In this document: piece after piece, positions 8,115-17,385 of the stretch
How the letters are laid out: each line of letters opens with the position of its first letter
Position numbering within the stretch: position 1 is the first letter of the stretch
Assembly (NCBI GenBank): GCA_028871055.1
Contig: JAGWON010000002.1
Span: 124,001-188,000, forward strand
Reading direction: 5' to 3'
DNA length: 64,000 bases
From: Alphaproteobacteria bacterium
Lineage (GTDB): Bacteria > Pseudomonadota > Alphaproteobacteria > ATCC43930 > CGMCC-115725
The notes under the pieces: model-generated
Database searches by the model: none
Seen by the model: the letters and a program-made list of their open reading frames with translations, nothing else
Told to the model about the DNA's origin: nothing
Position numbers and translations under genes: made by a program

Positions 8115-8762
8115 ATGAGCCGCAAGGCGAAGGCGAAGGCGAAGACGTCGTCCGATCGGCCGGCGCTTCTCCGGCGCGCGCTGGCGCTGGAGTGGATCAC
8201 GGTCGCATGGATGAGCGCCGAGGGCGCCATCGGGCTGTGGGCCGGCGTCACGGCGCGGAGCCTGAGTGTCCTCGCTTTCGGCGTCGACAGCGTGATCGAG
8301 CTGATCTCGGCCGGCGTGCTGCTGTGGCGCCTCATGGTCGAGATCAAGCGGCGCGAGAGCTTTGCCGAGGCCACCGAGCATGCCGCGCGGCGGATCGCCG
8401 GCGTCCTGCTGCTGGCGGTGGCGGCCGCGGTGGTCGTCGGCGCGGCGTGGCGGCTGTGGAGCCGCACCGGCCAGAGCTTCACGCTCGCGGGCTTCGCCGT
8501 CACCGCGCTCGCCGTGCCGCTGATGTACGTGCTGGCGCGGGCCAAGCTGTCGCTGGCTGACGCGCTCGGCAGCCGGGCGTTGCACGCTGACGCGGCAGAA
8601 TCGATCGCCTGCGGCTATCTCGCCTTCGCGGTCTGCATCGGCCTCCTGGCCCAGCTTGCGCTCGGCGCGTGGTGGGTCGACGCCGTCACCGCGCTGGCGA
8701 TCGTCTATTTCATCGTCCAGGAAGGACGCGAGGCGCTGGCGGACGAGCACGACCACGAATGA
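8115..8762 (+). CDS. Cation-diffusion-facilitator-like transporter (truncated type)
   Basis: Protein of 215 residues with five to six predicted membrane helices. A lysine-rich N-terminus is followed by a first helix region (EWITVAWMSAEGAIGLWAGV). FGVDSVIEL and LHADAAESIACG resemble the paired metal-binding helices of CDF transporters, where HxxxD/DxxxD ligands sit. The C-terminus ends in a histidine/acidic tail (EHDHE) and lacks the cytoplasmic CDF domain, as in short cation-transporter homologues. It probably exports a divalent metal; the metal is not predictable. Confidence 0.78.
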   Translation: MSRKAKAKAKTSSDRPALLRRALALEWITVAWMSAEGAIGLWAGVTARSLSVLAFGVDSVIELISAGVLLWRLMVEIKRRESFAEATEHAARRIAGVLLLAVAAAVVVGAAWRLWSRTGQSFTLAGFAVTALAVPLMYVLARAKLSLADALGSRALHADAAESIACGYLAFAVCIGLLAQLALGAWWVDAVTALAIVYFIVQEGREALADEHDHE

Positions 8763-8800
8763 CCGCCGGCGGGCGCGGCGCGCGACGACATGGCTTTTTG

Positions 8801-8907
8801 TCATGCGCGGGCTTGACCCGCGCATCCACGTCTTTTGCCGGCCAAGGCGTGGATGGCCGGGTCTGATCCCCGGGTCAAGCCCGGGGACGATGGCCCGGCC
8901 ATGACGG
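8801..8907. repeat. Intergenic palindrome, family A
   Basis: Compound palindrome between convergent genes. It reads TCATGCGCGGGCTTGACCCGCGCATCCACG, an inner AAGGCGTGGATGGCCGGGTC, then CCCCGGGTCAAGCCCGGGG and a closing GGCCCGGCCATGACGG. It shares ATCCACG/CGTGGAT and GGCCGGG/CCCGGCCATGAC with 2451-2523 and 17340-17370. Confidence 0.7.
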
Positions 8908-8925
8908 CGAAGTTAGCGGCGCGAA

Positions 8926-9696
8926 CTACGTCGCGAACTGCTCCTTCATCACCCGCTCGGCGAAGCTGTGCTCGGGATCGAATAGCAGCGTGAACGAGAC
9001 GTCGCGCGTCTGGCGCACCTCGACCGAGAGCACGTCGCGCACTTCGGTGTAGTCGGCGACCGCGGTCACCGGCCGGCGCTCGGCCTCGAGCGTCTCGAAG
9101 CGGACACGAGCGGTCTGTGGCAGCAGCGCGCCGCGCCAGCGCCGCGGCCGGAACGCGCTCACCGGCGTCAGCGCCAGCAGATCGGAGCCCAGCGGAATGA
9201 TCGGTCCGTGCGCCGACAGGTTGTAGGCGGTGCTGCCGACCGGCGTCGCCACCAGCACGCCGTCGGCCATCAGCTCGGGCAGCCGCACCTGGCCGTCGAC
9301 GCTGATCTTGATCTTGGCGACTTGGCGGCCCTGGCGGCTGAGCGACACCTCGTTGATCGCCAGCGCGCTGTGGGTCTGGCCGCGCACGTCGCGCGCGGTC
9401 ATCTCGAGCGGGTTGACCACCACAGGCTCGGCGCGCGCGATGCGTTCGTTGAGGCCGTCGGGACCGTAATTGTTCATCAGGAAGCCGACGCTGCCGCGAT
9501 GCATGCCGTAGAACGACACCTTGCGGTCGAGATAGCGGTGCAGCGTCTCGAGCATGAAGCCGTCACCGCCGAGCACGACGATGGTCTCGGCCTGCTCGGG
9601 CGGCGTGCCGCCATAGCGGCTCTTGAGCTCGGCGAGCGCCTTTTGCGCTTCCGGCGCGTCGCTCGCGACGAAGCCTATGGAGCTGTCGGCGGCCAC
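8926..9696 (-). CDS. nadK: NAD kinase
   Basis: Protein of 256 residues, typical of the short alphaproteobacterial NAD kinases that phosphorylate NAD to NADP with ATP. The signature [11 protein letters not shown] (residues 43-53) supplies the catalytic Asp, followed by [10 protein letters not shown] (NE motif) and [22 protein letters not shown], the conserved nucleotide-binding block. The start is a GTG 10 bases after the moaA stop, so it probably shares the moaA transcript. Confidence 0.92.
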   Translation of the reverse strand: MAADSSIGFVASDAPEAQKALAELKSRYGGTPPEQAETIVVLGGDGFMLETLHRYLDRKVSFYGMHRGSVGFLMNNYGPDGLNERIARAEPVVVNPLEMTARDVRGQTHSALAINEVSLSRQGRQVAKIKISVDGQVRLPELMADGVLVATPVGSTAYNLSAHGPIIPLGSDLLALTPVSAFRPRRWRGALLPQTARVRFETLEAERRPVTAVADYTEVRDVLSVEVRQTRDVSFTLLFDPEHSFAERVMKEQFAT

Positions 9697-9706
9697 GTTG
9701 GTCGGG

Positions 9707-10705
9707 TCAGCCGCCGGTGACGCTCATGTGGCGCGGCACCGCCGGCGCCTGGTTCCGGCGGTCGATGACGAAGTCGTGGCCCTTAGGCTTGCGCGCAATC
9801 GCCGCCCGAATGGCGTCCTCGAGCGGTTCGTCGCTCTCCGACGCGCGCAGCGGCGTGCGCAAATCGGCGGCGTCCTGCTGGCCGAGGCACATGTAGAGCG
9901 TGCCGGTGCAGGTCAGCCGCACGCGGTTGCAGCTCTCGCAGAAATTATGCGTCAGCGGCGTGATGAATCCGAGCCGCCGTCCGGTCTCGCGCACCACGGT
10001 GTAGCGCGCCGGTCCGCCGGTGCGATAGTCGGTTTCGTCGAGCGTCCATTTCGTCTTGAGCTTCGCGCGCACGACGGACAAGGGAAGATATTGGTCGAGC
10101 CTTGCCCCTTCGCCGAGCTCGCCCATCGGCATGACCTCGATCAGCGTCTGGTCGAAGCCTTGCTCGCCGCACCAGGCGATGAGCTGGTCGAACTCGCCGT
10201 CGTTGACGCCCTTGAGCGCCACCGTGTTGATCTTGACGCTAAGACCGGCGTCCTTGGCCGCGCGCAGCCCGTCCAGGACCTGGTCCAATTTGCCCCAGCG
10301 CGTGATGGCGGTGAACGTCGCCGTGTCAAGCGTGTCGAGCGAGACGTTGATCCGCTTCATGCCGGCGGCTTTCAACTCGGTCGCGTAGCGCGAAAGTTGG
10401 CTGCCGTTGGTGGTGAGGGTGAGCTCGTCGAGGTCGCCACTCTGCAGATGGCGGCCGAGCGCGCGGATCAGCGCCATGACGTTGCGCCGCACCAGCGGCT
10501 CGCCGCCGGTGAGGCGGAGCTTGCGCACGCCGAGGCGCACGAAGGCGCCCGCCGTGCGGTCGAGCTCCTCGAGCGTCAGCACCTCGGCCTTGGGCAGGAA
10601 CGCCATGTCCTCGGCCATGCAATAGACGCAGCGGAAATCGCAGCGGTCGGTGACCGAGACGCGGAGATAGGTGATATGGCGGCCGAAGGGATCGATCATA
10701 GCCAT
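9707..10705 (-). CDS. moaA: GTP 3',8-cyclase (molybdenum cofactor step 1)
   Basis: Protein of 332 residues from the ATG at 10705 (an ATG at 10699 also fits). It is a radical-SAM enzyme converting GTP to 3',8-cyclo-GTP, the first committed Moco step. The N-terminal 4Fe-4S motif CDFRCVYC (Cys22, 26, 29) is intact, LTGGEPL is the SAM-binding stretch, and the second cluster [12 protein letters not shown]...C is present near residues 258-275. The protein ends in VTGG, matching the functional double-glycine tail. It lies 115 bases downstream of the type II DMSO-reductase gamma gene in the same direction, suggesting cofactor supply for that enzyme. Confidence 0.95.
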   Translation of the reverse strand: MAMIDPFGRHITYLRVSVTDRCDFRCVYCMAEDMAFLPKAEVLTLEELDRTAGAFVRLGVRKLRLTGGEPLVRRNVMALIRALGRHLQSGDLDELTLTTNGSQLSRYATELKAAGMKRINVSLDTLDTATFTAITRWGKLDQVLDGLRAAKDAGLSVKINTVALKGVNDGEFDQLIAWCGEQGFDQTLIEVMPMGELGEGARLDQYLPLSVVRAKLKTKWTLDETDYRTGGPARYTVVRETGRRLGFITPLTHNFCESCNRVRLTCTGTLYMCLGQQDAADLRTPLRASESDEPLEDAIRAAIARKPKGHDFVIDRRNQAPAVPRHMSVTGG

Positions 10706-10819
10706 GGGCAAGATATAAGCCGGCGAGGGCGCCTAGCATAGCGCGCGACGCGGAATTGTCGCCCCCGATTTCCGCAGGGGTATTCAGGGGGTTGGCTGCG
10801 GCCGGCCAATGGGACCGAT

Positions 10820-11563
10820 TCAGCGTCCGGCGCCGATTTGGGTACGCTCGCCGAACGCGAGTTGCTGCCACTGGAGCGTGACCGCTTTGAAACCATCCCG
10901 CTCTTTATTGGCACCATTCCAGACGGCGAAGGCGACCGGCAGGTTCGTACCCGGTTTGACCTGGAGGGTGACGTTGTCGTCCCCCTGCGGTTTGACCGCG
11001 CGATGGAACACCACGGTCCATATTCCATGAGCGTACTTGCCCGACGCCTTGACATCTTGCACCGGTACGTGGGTTAGGGTGCCGAAGCCGTTGGCGACGA
11101 GGTTCTCCGCCGCGTTGTTGCTCGCGTTCCAGTACCAGATGTTGACGCGTCGGCCGTCGCCTCCCATGTACGGCAGCGTTTCGGCACTTCCGTCGGCGGC
11201 GAATTCGACCGCAACGGCGTCGGCGAATTGGCCGATGCCGCGGCGCTGGTCCTTTGAGGGGTTCTTCCACTGAAGACGGATGAATAATTCGTTCTTCGAT
11301 TTTGCCGCTTGGGCTTTCAGTTCGGTGGTGGTTGCCACGCCGACAATGGAAGGATGCCCGGGAGGCGCCGTGGTCACCGCCACGCGCGCCTGAGGCACGG
11401 ATTTCCATACCGTGCCGGCCGGATTGGCCAGTGCACCCGTCTTGCCCTGGGCGACGACGATCGTGGCGGGCGCGGAATCCTGGGTTTCGCCAAGCGCCGC
11501 GCCGGCAAGGGAAACGCCGGCAACCGTCGCCATGGCAAGGCAAAAGCGTCTCATGCTCTTCAT
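10820..11563 (-). CDS. Type II DMSO-reductase-family heme b (gamma) subunit
   Basis: Protein of 247 residues with a Sec signal peptide (MKSMRRFCLAMATVAGVSL, cleavage near ALG-ET). It matches the periplasmic heme-b subunit of ethylbenzene dehydrogenase, DMS dehydrogenase, and selenate and chlorate reductases. Met133 (in LPYMGGDG, followed by NIWYWNA) and Lys226 (in ERDGFKAV) align with the Met/Lys heme ligands known for EbdC-type subunits. The ATG at 11563 follows the chaperone stop by one base and has GAGGGG upstream. It would pass electrons between the FeS subunit and a periplasmic carrier. Gene order A-B-D-C matches ddh, ser and clr operons. Confidence 0.87.
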   Translation of the reverse strand: MKSMRRFCLAMATVAGVSLAGAALGETQDSAPATIVVAQGKTGALANPAGTVWKSVPQARVAVTTAPPGHPSIVGVATTTELKAQAAKSKNELFIRLQWKNPSKDQRRGIGQFADAVAVEFAADGSAETLPYMGGDGRRVNIWYWNASNNAAENLVANGFGTLTHVPVQDVKASGKYAHGIWTVVFHRAVKPQGDDNVTLQVKPGTNLPVAFAVWNGANKERDGFKAVTLQWQQLAFGERTQIGAGR

Positions 11564-11564
11564 G

Positions 11565-12233
11565 TCAGTCCCCTCGCTCGAGGTTTGTGTCGCCGATCGG
11601 GCGTTCGTCGACGGCGCCCACTTCGGCAAGCGCGTCGCCGACGACCTCCCTGTGCACGCGAGTGAAGGCGCCGAGCCAGGAAGCGAGCGTTGAATAGACT
11701 CCGCGATCGTCGCCGAACCGCCGTTTTTTCATCTCGGTCGCCCAGACCAGGACGTGACGGTCGAGGAAGTCTCTCTGCGCCAAGCGGAAAGACGTGGGAT
11801 CGCGCCCCGCCTTCAATGCCGCGGCCTCCAGTCCGACCAGGTGCATCATGAACTCAAGCTCGGTGACGACGTGGTCGGGGAAATCCCGGTTCCGCTCGCT
11901 AAGCCGGACGGCGAAGTAATGGTAGAAGCGGAGCAGTTCCTCCTGAATTCCGTCGCGCCCATCCCGGGGTCGGAAGCTGCCTTCGTAGAGTGGCATCTCG
12001 CCAACTTCGAACAGGCTCAGGTAGATGCTGGCCCGCTCGTCCTGGCTGCGGACGGGGAACACGTAGTCTCGGTCCAGGCCGTCAGCATCGTCGTCGACGA
12101 CATCGCCGGATAGCTCGCTGACTGTCCGCCCTTCCAGCTGTGCCCACAGCTCGTCGTTGGGATAGCCGAAAGCTTTGGATAGCACGGCGTAGGTGGCGCC
12201 GATCGCATCCAGTGTCTCGATCGCCGCGGTCAC
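11565..12233 (-). CDS. TorD-like chaperone of a type II DMSO-reductase-family enzyme (D protein)
   Basis: Protein of 222 residues, mostly helical, of the TorD/NarJ/DdhD chaperone group that binds the Mo subunit and its twin-arginine signal until cofactor is loaded. The family motif is seen as RDFPDHVVTELEFMMHL (near residues 115-131), with YLSLFEVGEMPLYEGSF upstream. The GTG start overlaps the beta-subunit stop as GTGA (12230-12233), indicating translational coupling. It is not found in the mature enzyme of related systems. Confidence 0.86.
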   Translation of the reverse strand: MTAAIETLDAIGATYAVLSKAFGYPNDELWAQLEGRTVSELSGDVVDDDADGLDRDYVFPVRSQDERASIYLSLFEVGEMPLYEGSFRPRDGRDGIQEELLRFYHYFAVRLSERNRDFPDHVVTELEFMMHLVGLEAAALKAGRDPTSFRLAQRDFLDRHVLVWATEMKKRRFGDDRGVYSTLASWLGAFTRVHREVVGDALAEVGAVDERPIGDTNLERGD

Positions 12234-13207
12234 AGCGCGAACCTGTCCTTGTTGGTGTAGCCGATGAGAATATCCGTCAGTTCCGAGGGCTGGGCTTGCC
12301 GACGCTTGTTCATCTCGCGGCCCAGCGTAGCCAGCGCCGGCCCGACTCCCTTGCCGAAGAGCGCTTCCAAATCAGCGATCGGAATGCGCGCCTGAGCGCT
12401 GATGCGTCCATCCTCCTCGAACATCAGGGGCGTGGTGTTGATCGGCGGCACGTAGAAGACGTTGGGCTCGGTGCCGTACTCGGCATGAAGCGGCAAAGCC
12501 ACTTTCCATTTGTCCACCAGCTTGTAGATCGGCCCGTTCGTGTCGTCGCGGTAACCCCAGAAGCGGACGCGCCCGGTGCACTGCTTGACGCAGGCCGGAG
12601 GCTCGCCCTTTTCGATCCGCGGATAGCAGCCGATGCACTTCGCGGATTTGCCGGTCTGGAGGTTGAAATACACCTTGCCGTAGGGACAGGCCTTTACGCA
12701 GTACTGGTAGCCGCGGCAGCGCTTCTGATCGAGTACAACCAGCCCGTCCTCCGGCCGTTTATAGATCGCCTGGCGCGGGCAGGCGGCAAGACAGGCCGGG
12801 TTCGAACAGTGATTGCAAATCCGCGGCAGGTAAAAATAGTGGCCGTTCGGATACTTGCCCTTGCCCTGGTCTTCATCCCAGTTCGGCCCGGCGGTCGGCG
12901 TCTTGTCCGGCACGACTTGGTTACTCGTGCCGTCCAGCAGCACCTCCTGGAAGTTGTAGTTCCACACCTCGCCGTAAGCTTCCGGCGCCGGGATATTGCC
13001 GTCGGCGCGGAGCTGGCCATGCTCGTCGAAGCCGCCGCCTTTCTGCTCCCAGTTCTTCGGATAGCCAGTGCCGGGCCGTGTTTCCACGTTGTTCCAGTAC
13101 ATGTATTCGCGGCCGTCGCGATTGGTCCACAGTTGCTTGCAGGCCATCGTGCAGGTATGGCAACCGATGCACTTATTCAGGTCGAATACGTAACCCACCT
13201 GTCTCAT
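12230..13207 (-). CDS. Type II DMSO-reductase-family iron-sulfur (beta) subunit
   Basis: Protein of 325 residues with four ferredoxin-type cysteine groups: CIGCHTCTMAC (residues about 13-23), CNHCSNPACLAAC, CRGYQYCVKAC and CIGCYPRIEKGEPPACVKQC. In the third group a Tyr replaces the second Cys, which in NarH/EbdB-type subunits goes with a 3Fe-4S cluster. Long conserved stretches (GREYMYWNNVETRPG, GPNWDEDQGKG, HYFYLPRICNHC, YGTEPNVFYVPP) are typical of DdhB, SerB, ClrB and EbdB. There is no signal peptide, so it is probably co-exported with the Tat-targeted alpha subunit. The ATG at 13207 lies 11 bases after the alpha stop. Confidence 0.9.
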   Translation of the reverse strand: MRQVGYVFDLNKCIGCHTCTMACKQLWTNRDGREYMYWNNVETRPGTGYPKNWEQKGGGFDEHGQLRADGNIPAPEAYGEVWNYNFQEVLLDGTSNQVVPDKTPTAGPNWDEDQGKGKYPNGHYFYLPRICNHCSNPACLAACPRQAIYKRPEDGLVVLDQKRCRGYQYCVKACPYGKVYFNLQTGKSAKCIGCYPRIEKGEPPACVKQCTGRVRFWGYRDDTNGPIYKLVDKWKVALPLHAEYGTEPNVFYVPPINTTPLMFEEDGRISAQARIPIADLEALFGKGVGPALATLGREMNKRRQAQPSELTDILIGYTNKDRFAL

Positions 13208-13218
13208 GGTCTGCGCCC

Positions 13219-15978
13219 TCAAGCTTTCTCTACGTCGACGGTCGTCTCGTGAAAGATGCGGTTCGGGTTGTATCCACCCGACGCATACTTGATGTGGCCG
13301 TAACCGCCGACCAGCTCCAGCGGATTGATCAGCTCGGAGCTGACCATGTTGTAGTGAGTCATGTTCTTGTACTGGTACTGCTCCCAGCCATGCTCGCTGA
13401 ACAGCATGTTCTCGGGCAGGGCAGGCCAGGGTTTTGCGGTGGCGTAGAACTCGCCTGACGAGTTGAAGATGCGCACCGTGTCGCCGTCCCGAATGCCTTT
13501 CGCTGTCATGGCCTTCGGGTTCATGCGCACGTCTGGAGCGCCGCGCTGCTGACGCAACAGCCATTCCGAGGTGCGGACAAAGGAATGGATGCCCCAGCGG
13601 GTGTGGGGCGTATTGCGCACGAAGGGGTACTTCTTTGGCCCCAGCACGCCGCCGCCGTATTGCGGTTTCGGCACCGTCGCACCGAAGCGTTGGAACCAGT
13701 CGTGGTCGACGTAGAATTGCAGGCGTCCGGTCAGGGTTCCGTACGGCTTCTTCTCGGTGACGTTTACCGTGAAGGGGCGATAGGGTTTGTCCGCCGGCAC
13801 CGGAGCCGTCTTGCCAGCCGAGGGGCCGACGGCGACGAAGCCGTTCTTCAGCAGTTCCTCGTAAGTGCCGGGGCCAAGCGCCTTCGACTTCTCCATGACG
13901 TAGCGCAACGCATCCTCGTCGCGGGCGATGACGCCCTTCATGGTGAAGTCGTCGTAGATCTTGTCGAAATCGATGGCGCTCTTGATCTCGGGGTCATCCA
14001 CGCGGGAGATGCCGCGGGCCTTGGCGCGCTCCTGGATCTTGGCGGCGAGGGCCACGCCGATCTGCCAATCGGTCTTGCGCTCGTACATCGGCTTGATCGG
14101 CTGGCCGAAGGCGTGGATGAAGCGCGTCACCGAGGTTTCGCGGATGTCGAGCTTCTCGGTGTTCTCCGCTACCGGCAGCACGATGTCGGCGTACATGGCC
14201 CCCGAGTTGACACGGAAGTCCGCCACCACGAACAACTCGCAGCGCTTAAGGAAGTTATCCCGCAGATGCTGATACCCGTTTGACGTGGCGAAGGTGTTGA
14301 TGCCGGCGTTGATGTAGACCACAGGGTCCTTGATCGACTGCCAATTCGGCATCCAGCCCTTGGCCTCGGATTCCTTGCGCAGGGTCTCCATGTCGTCGAT
14401 GCCGAATCCGATCTCCGCCCGCAACTGCTTGTCGTCGTAATAGGCCTTGGAACGCCGGTACTGCTCGCCCCATACCCACTGGGCCAGCACCATTGACACG
14501 CTGCGACCAGGCTTGCCCTTCACGCCGCCGATTTCCTTTGCTCCCTCCAGCTTCCAGCCCTCGTACGTGGCGTCATAGGAGCCGGTGGTGCCGTGGTGGC
14601 CGATGAGGGTCACGATCAGAATTTTCAGGCGGCCGCATTGGAAGCCGTCGAAATGCTTCTGATTGTTGTAGCCGTCAAGGATGCGCAGCGCCTTGCACTC
14701 GCCGATCCACGCGGCCAGCTTGCGCACCACGGACGGGTGCACGCCGGTGGTTTTCTGGGTAGCCTCCGGCGTGTAGGCGGCGATCTCGGCCTTCAGGCGC
14801 TCGAACACGGTGGTGACCCGAACGCCGTTGGCGTCGAAGGTTCCTTCCAGCGCCGGATCGATCTCACCGAGCTTGAGGGTCTTGTCCTTGCTCCCCATGC
14901 TGCCGGGGGCCATCACCGCCTTGCCGGTGCTGACGTCCCACACGTAGAAGACCTGGTCGCTGCCGTCCGCCTTGAAGTCCTTCTCGCGCAGGAACTTGCC
15001 GTTGTCGGTGCGCACCAGGAAGGGCAGGTCGGTCTGCTCCTTGAGATAATCGGCCTTGTACTTCTTTTCGGCGATCAGAACGTTGACGATCGCCGCCGCG
15101 AGGTGCGAGTCGGTGCCGGAGGCGACCGGGACATACAGATCGGAGTGAACCGAAGAGGGATTGTAGTCGGGCGAGATGTTCACCAACCGCGCCCCGTTGT
15201 AACGCGCCTCGGTGAGGAAGTGGGCGTCGGGAATCCGAGTGACGATCGGGTTTATGTGCCACATCAGGATCAGGTCGGACGTGAACCAGTCGTCGAACGT
15301 CGACGTGGTGCGCGCCGGCATCCTTACCGTCTGGACGCCGGGATAAAGGTCGCCGGTCATCGAGGACACGTCCGGCTTGATGGCGCCCAGCAGGCCGGCG
15401 AGCCGCCCATAGGCCTTGTTGCTGATGACGGCGAAGGGACGCTGGGCGACGAGGATGTTACCCGGCCCGCGCTTGAGCGTGGTGTCGATGATCTTGTCGG
15501 CGATTTCGGTGAGCGCCTCGTTCCAGGAGATGCGTTTCCACTTGCGCTCGCCGCGGGCGCCGACGCGCTTCAGCGGCCACTTGAGATGATCCGGCTGCTT
15601 CGACCATGAGCAATAGACGGCGCCCTTCTGGCAGCCGCGCGGATTCATGTCGGGGATGCCGGGCAGCTGGGGATATTTGGCGACCTGCTCTTCCCGCATC
15701 GGGATGCCGTCCTTGACGTAGACGTTCCAGGCACAGCCCGCCATGCAGCCGTTGGAATGGGTGATGAAGCCCACAGCGTCCCAAGTCCACTCCTTGCGGT
15801 AGAGGTCTTCCCAGCCGCGGTAGGGATAGTCGCCCTTAAGCGGGTCGGTGATCGGCTCGATCTTGGTCAGGGCGAACGCCTTCGACGACAGGGCCAAGCC
15901 GGCGACCGTGCCACCCGCCAGTCGAATGAAGCCGCGCCGATTGACGAAACCCTGATGCTCCGGATGATTAGCGGTCAT
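13219..15978 (-). CDS. Type II DMSO-reductase-family molybdopterin (alpha) subunit
   Basis: Protein of 919 residues. A twin-arginine signal is at the N-terminus ([19 protein letters not shown], Arg14-Arg15), so it folds with Mo-bis-MGD in the cytoplasm and is exported. The FS0 4Fe-4S motif is His74-x3-Cys78-x3-Cys82...Cys116, the His-first pattern of the nitrate/ethylbenzene/selenate/chlorate group. SMTGDLYPG contains Asp210, a candidate for the Mo-ligand Asp of type II enzymes. The substrate could be an oxyanion, DMS or a hydrocarbon; sequence alone does not decide. An ATG at 15993 is possible, but 15978 has GAGG upstream. An FNR-like box lies about 95 bases upstream. Confidence 0.92.
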   Translation of the reverse strand: MTANHPEHQGFVNRRGFIRLAGGTVAGLALSSKAFALTKIEPITDPLKGDYPYRGWEDLYRKEWTWDAVGFITHSNGCMAGCAWNVYVKDGIPMREEQVAKYPQLPGIPDMNPRGCQKGAVYCSWSKQPDHLKWPLKRVGARGERKWKRISWNEALTEIADKIIDTTLKRGPGNILVAQRPFAVISNKAYGRLAGLLGAIKPDVSSMTGDLYPGVQTVRMPARTTSTFDDWFTSDLILMWHINPIVTRIPDAHFLTEARYNGARLVNISPDYNPSSVHSDLYVPVASGTDSHLAAAIVNVLIAEKKYKADYLKEQTDLPFLVRTDNGKFLREKDFKADGSDQVFYVWDVSTGKAVMAPGSMGSKDKTLKLGEIDPALEGTFDANGVRVTTVFERLKAEIAAYTPEATQKTTGVHPSVVRKLAAWIGECKALRILDGYNNQKHFDGFQCGRLKILIVTLIGHHGTTGSYDATYEGWKLEGAKEIGGVKGKPGRSVSMVLAQWVWGEQYRRSKAYYDDKQLRAEIGFGIDDMETLRKESEAKGWMPNWQSIKDPVVYINAGINTFATSNGYQHLRDNFLKRCELFVVADFRVNSGAMYADIVLPVAENTEKLDIRETSVTRFIHAFGQPIKPMYERKTDWQIGVALAAKIQERAKARGISRVDDPEIKSAIDFDKIYDDFTMKGVIARDEDALRYVMEKSKALGPGTYEELLKNGFVAVGPSAGKTAPVPADKPYRPFTVNVTEKKPYGTLTGRLQFYVDHDWFQRFGATVPKPQYGGGVLGPKKYPFVRNTPHTRWGIHSFVRTSEWLLRQQRGAPDVRMNPKAMTAKGIRDGDTVRIFNSSGEFYATAKPWPALPENMLFSEHGWEQYQYKNMTHYNMVSSELINPLELVGGYGHIKYASGGYNPNRIFHETTVDVEKA

Positions 15979-16067
15979 TATTACTGGCCTCATGTCCGAC
16001 AGAGGAATTCCTAATGATCGCGCCGCCAAGCGCACCATTACCTATTGGTCGTGCCGCATCGAAGGCG

Positions 16068-16081
16068 TTGACGCAGATCAA
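16068..16081 (-). promoter_or_regulatory. FNR/Anr-type box (TTGAC-N4-ATCAA)
   Basis: The sequence TTGACGCAGATCAA differs from the FNR/FixK consensus TTGAT-N4-ATCAA at one position. It sits in the 332-base region between the alpha-subunit start (15978, minus) and fdhD (16311, plus), centred about 96 bases from the alpha ATG. If used at a class II position it would place transcription start near 16033. It predicts low-oxygen induction of the operon. Nothing else assignable was seen in the rest of 15979-16310. Confidence 0.55.
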
Positions 16082-16310
16082 TCGTCAAAAGGGTGTGGCG
16101 TTACATCGCAGCAATCGAGCGACCATTTTTTCGCTCGGTTCAACTGTGGGCGGCTTTTGCGGTGCTCTCCATCGGTCCGACAAGGAACACGGCGTCACGC
16201 GTGAATCGACCGCTCTGCGACGCGGTGCCGCCACAGCTCTCGTTAACCCGCTGGTCGGGACGATTCCCCCGACCTTGCACGGGCCCGGCGCAAGCCCCAT
16301 CATCTTGACC

Positions 16311-17192
16311 ATGAAGGAATTCGCCATTAGGCCGAATCCCGACGATCCGCGCCTGACGCGTACGGTGCCGGGCGTCGACGAGAGCGGCCGGCGCATCGAG
16401 ACCCAGGTGGTAGTCGAGCGGCCGTTGACCCTGTTCCTCAACGGGCAGGAGATCGTCACCATGATGACGGTCGGCGACTATCCCGATTATCTCGCCGTTG
16501 GCTATCTCGCCAACCAGAACATGCTGCGGCCGGACGACACGATCACCGGCATCGACTACGACGAGGAGCTCGAGACCGTGGTCGTGCGCACCAAGCGCAA
16601 GACCGACTACGAGAAGAAGCTGCGCAAGAAGACGCTCACCTCGGGCTGCGCCCAGGGCACCGTGTTCGGCGACCTGATGGAGAAGTTCGACGACATCCGG
16701 CTCGATCCCAAGGCGATGCTCAAGACGTCATGGCTCCATGCCCTGACCAAGAAGATCAACACCAGCCCGAGCCTCTATCTCGCCGCCGGCGCGATCCACG
16801 GCTGCGTGCTGTGCGAGGAAGACCGGCCGCTCGTCTACATGGAAGACGTCGGCCGCCACAACGCCATCGACAAGATCGCCGGCTACATGCGCATGAACAA
16901 GGTCTCGCCCAAGGGCAAGATCTTCTACACCACCGGCCGGCTGACGTCGGAGATGGTGATCAAGACGGTGCAGATGCAGGTTCCGATTTTGGTCTCGCGC
17001 TCGGGTTTCACCGCCTGGGGCGTCGAGCTCGCGCGCAAGGCGAACCTGACTTTGATCGGCCGCGCCAAGGGCAAGCGCTTCGTCGCGCTGTCGGGCGAGA
17101 CGCGCATCGTGCGCGACGACGACGGCGCGCGGGTCGAAGGCGAGGGTCCGCGCCATCGGCGCAAGGCGTCGCTCGCCGAGGACGCGGTGTGA
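16311..17192 (+). CDS. fdhD: FdhD-family sulfurtransferase for Mo enzymes
   Basis: Protein of 293 residues. FdhD carries sulfur from a cysteine desulfurase to bis-MGD before insertion into formate dehydrogenase or related enzymes. Family features are VVERPLTLFLNGQEIVTMM, PDYLAVGYLANQNML, the active loop TLTSGCAQGTVFG, HGCVLCEEDRPLVYMEDVGRHNAIDKI and TGRLTSEMV. The loop has one cysteine (Cys113) rather than the CxxC of E. coli FdhD; the retained one aligns with the first. No formate dehydrogenase is in the window; the nearest client is the divergent type II enzyme. Longer in-frame starts upstream would run through the FNR-like box and are less likely. Confidence 0.92.
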   Translation: MKEFAIRPNPDDPRLTRTVPGVDESGRRIETQVVVERPLTLFLNGQEIVTMMTVGDYPDYLAVGYLANQNMLRPDDTITGIDYDEELETVVVRTKRKTDYEKKLRKKTLTSGCAQGTVFGDLMEKFDDIRLDPKAMLKTSWLHALTKKINTSPSLYLAAGAIHGCVLCEEDRPLVYMEDVGRHNAIDKIAGYMRMNKVSPKGKIFYTTGRLTSEMVIKTVQMQVPILVSRSGFTAWGVELARKANLTLIGRAKGKRFVALSGETRIVRDDDGARVEGEGPRHRRKASLAEDAV

Positions 17193-17250
17193 CCGTTCCC
17201 GGCCGGTTGTCATGCCCGGAAATGTGTCGGGTATTCATGGTTTTTCTTTC

Positions 17251-17370
17251 GTCATTCCCGCGCAAGCGGGAATCCAGGGCGGCTGCTGTGCGGCGGCCCT
17301 GGACCCCTGCTTTCGCAGGGGTGACGACAGGAGAAGACGTGGATGGCCGGGTCAAGCCCGGCCATGACGA
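17251..17370. repeat. Composite intergenic palindrome, families C and A
   Basis: Left half: GTCATTCCCGCGCAAGCGGGAATCCAGGGC and GCCCTGGACCCCTGCTTTCGCAGGGGTGACGAC (family C). Right half: GACGTGGATGGCCGGGTCAAGCCCGGCCATGACG (family A). It fills most of the 193-base gap between fdhD and mobA. The two families being fused here suggests one element inserted beside the other. Confidence 0.7.
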
Positions 17371-17385
17371 AGGCGGAGATGTGCG

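Noticed and set aside
10820-15978. Membrane-bound nitrate reductase narGHJI
   Set aside because: The Mo subunit has a Tat signal, the gamma subunit is a soluble Sec-exported heme b protein with Met/Lys ligands, and there is no multi-helix NarI.
16014-16310. Longer N-terminus of FdhD
   Set aside because: The extra residues have no family support and would cover the FNR-like box and divergent promoter.
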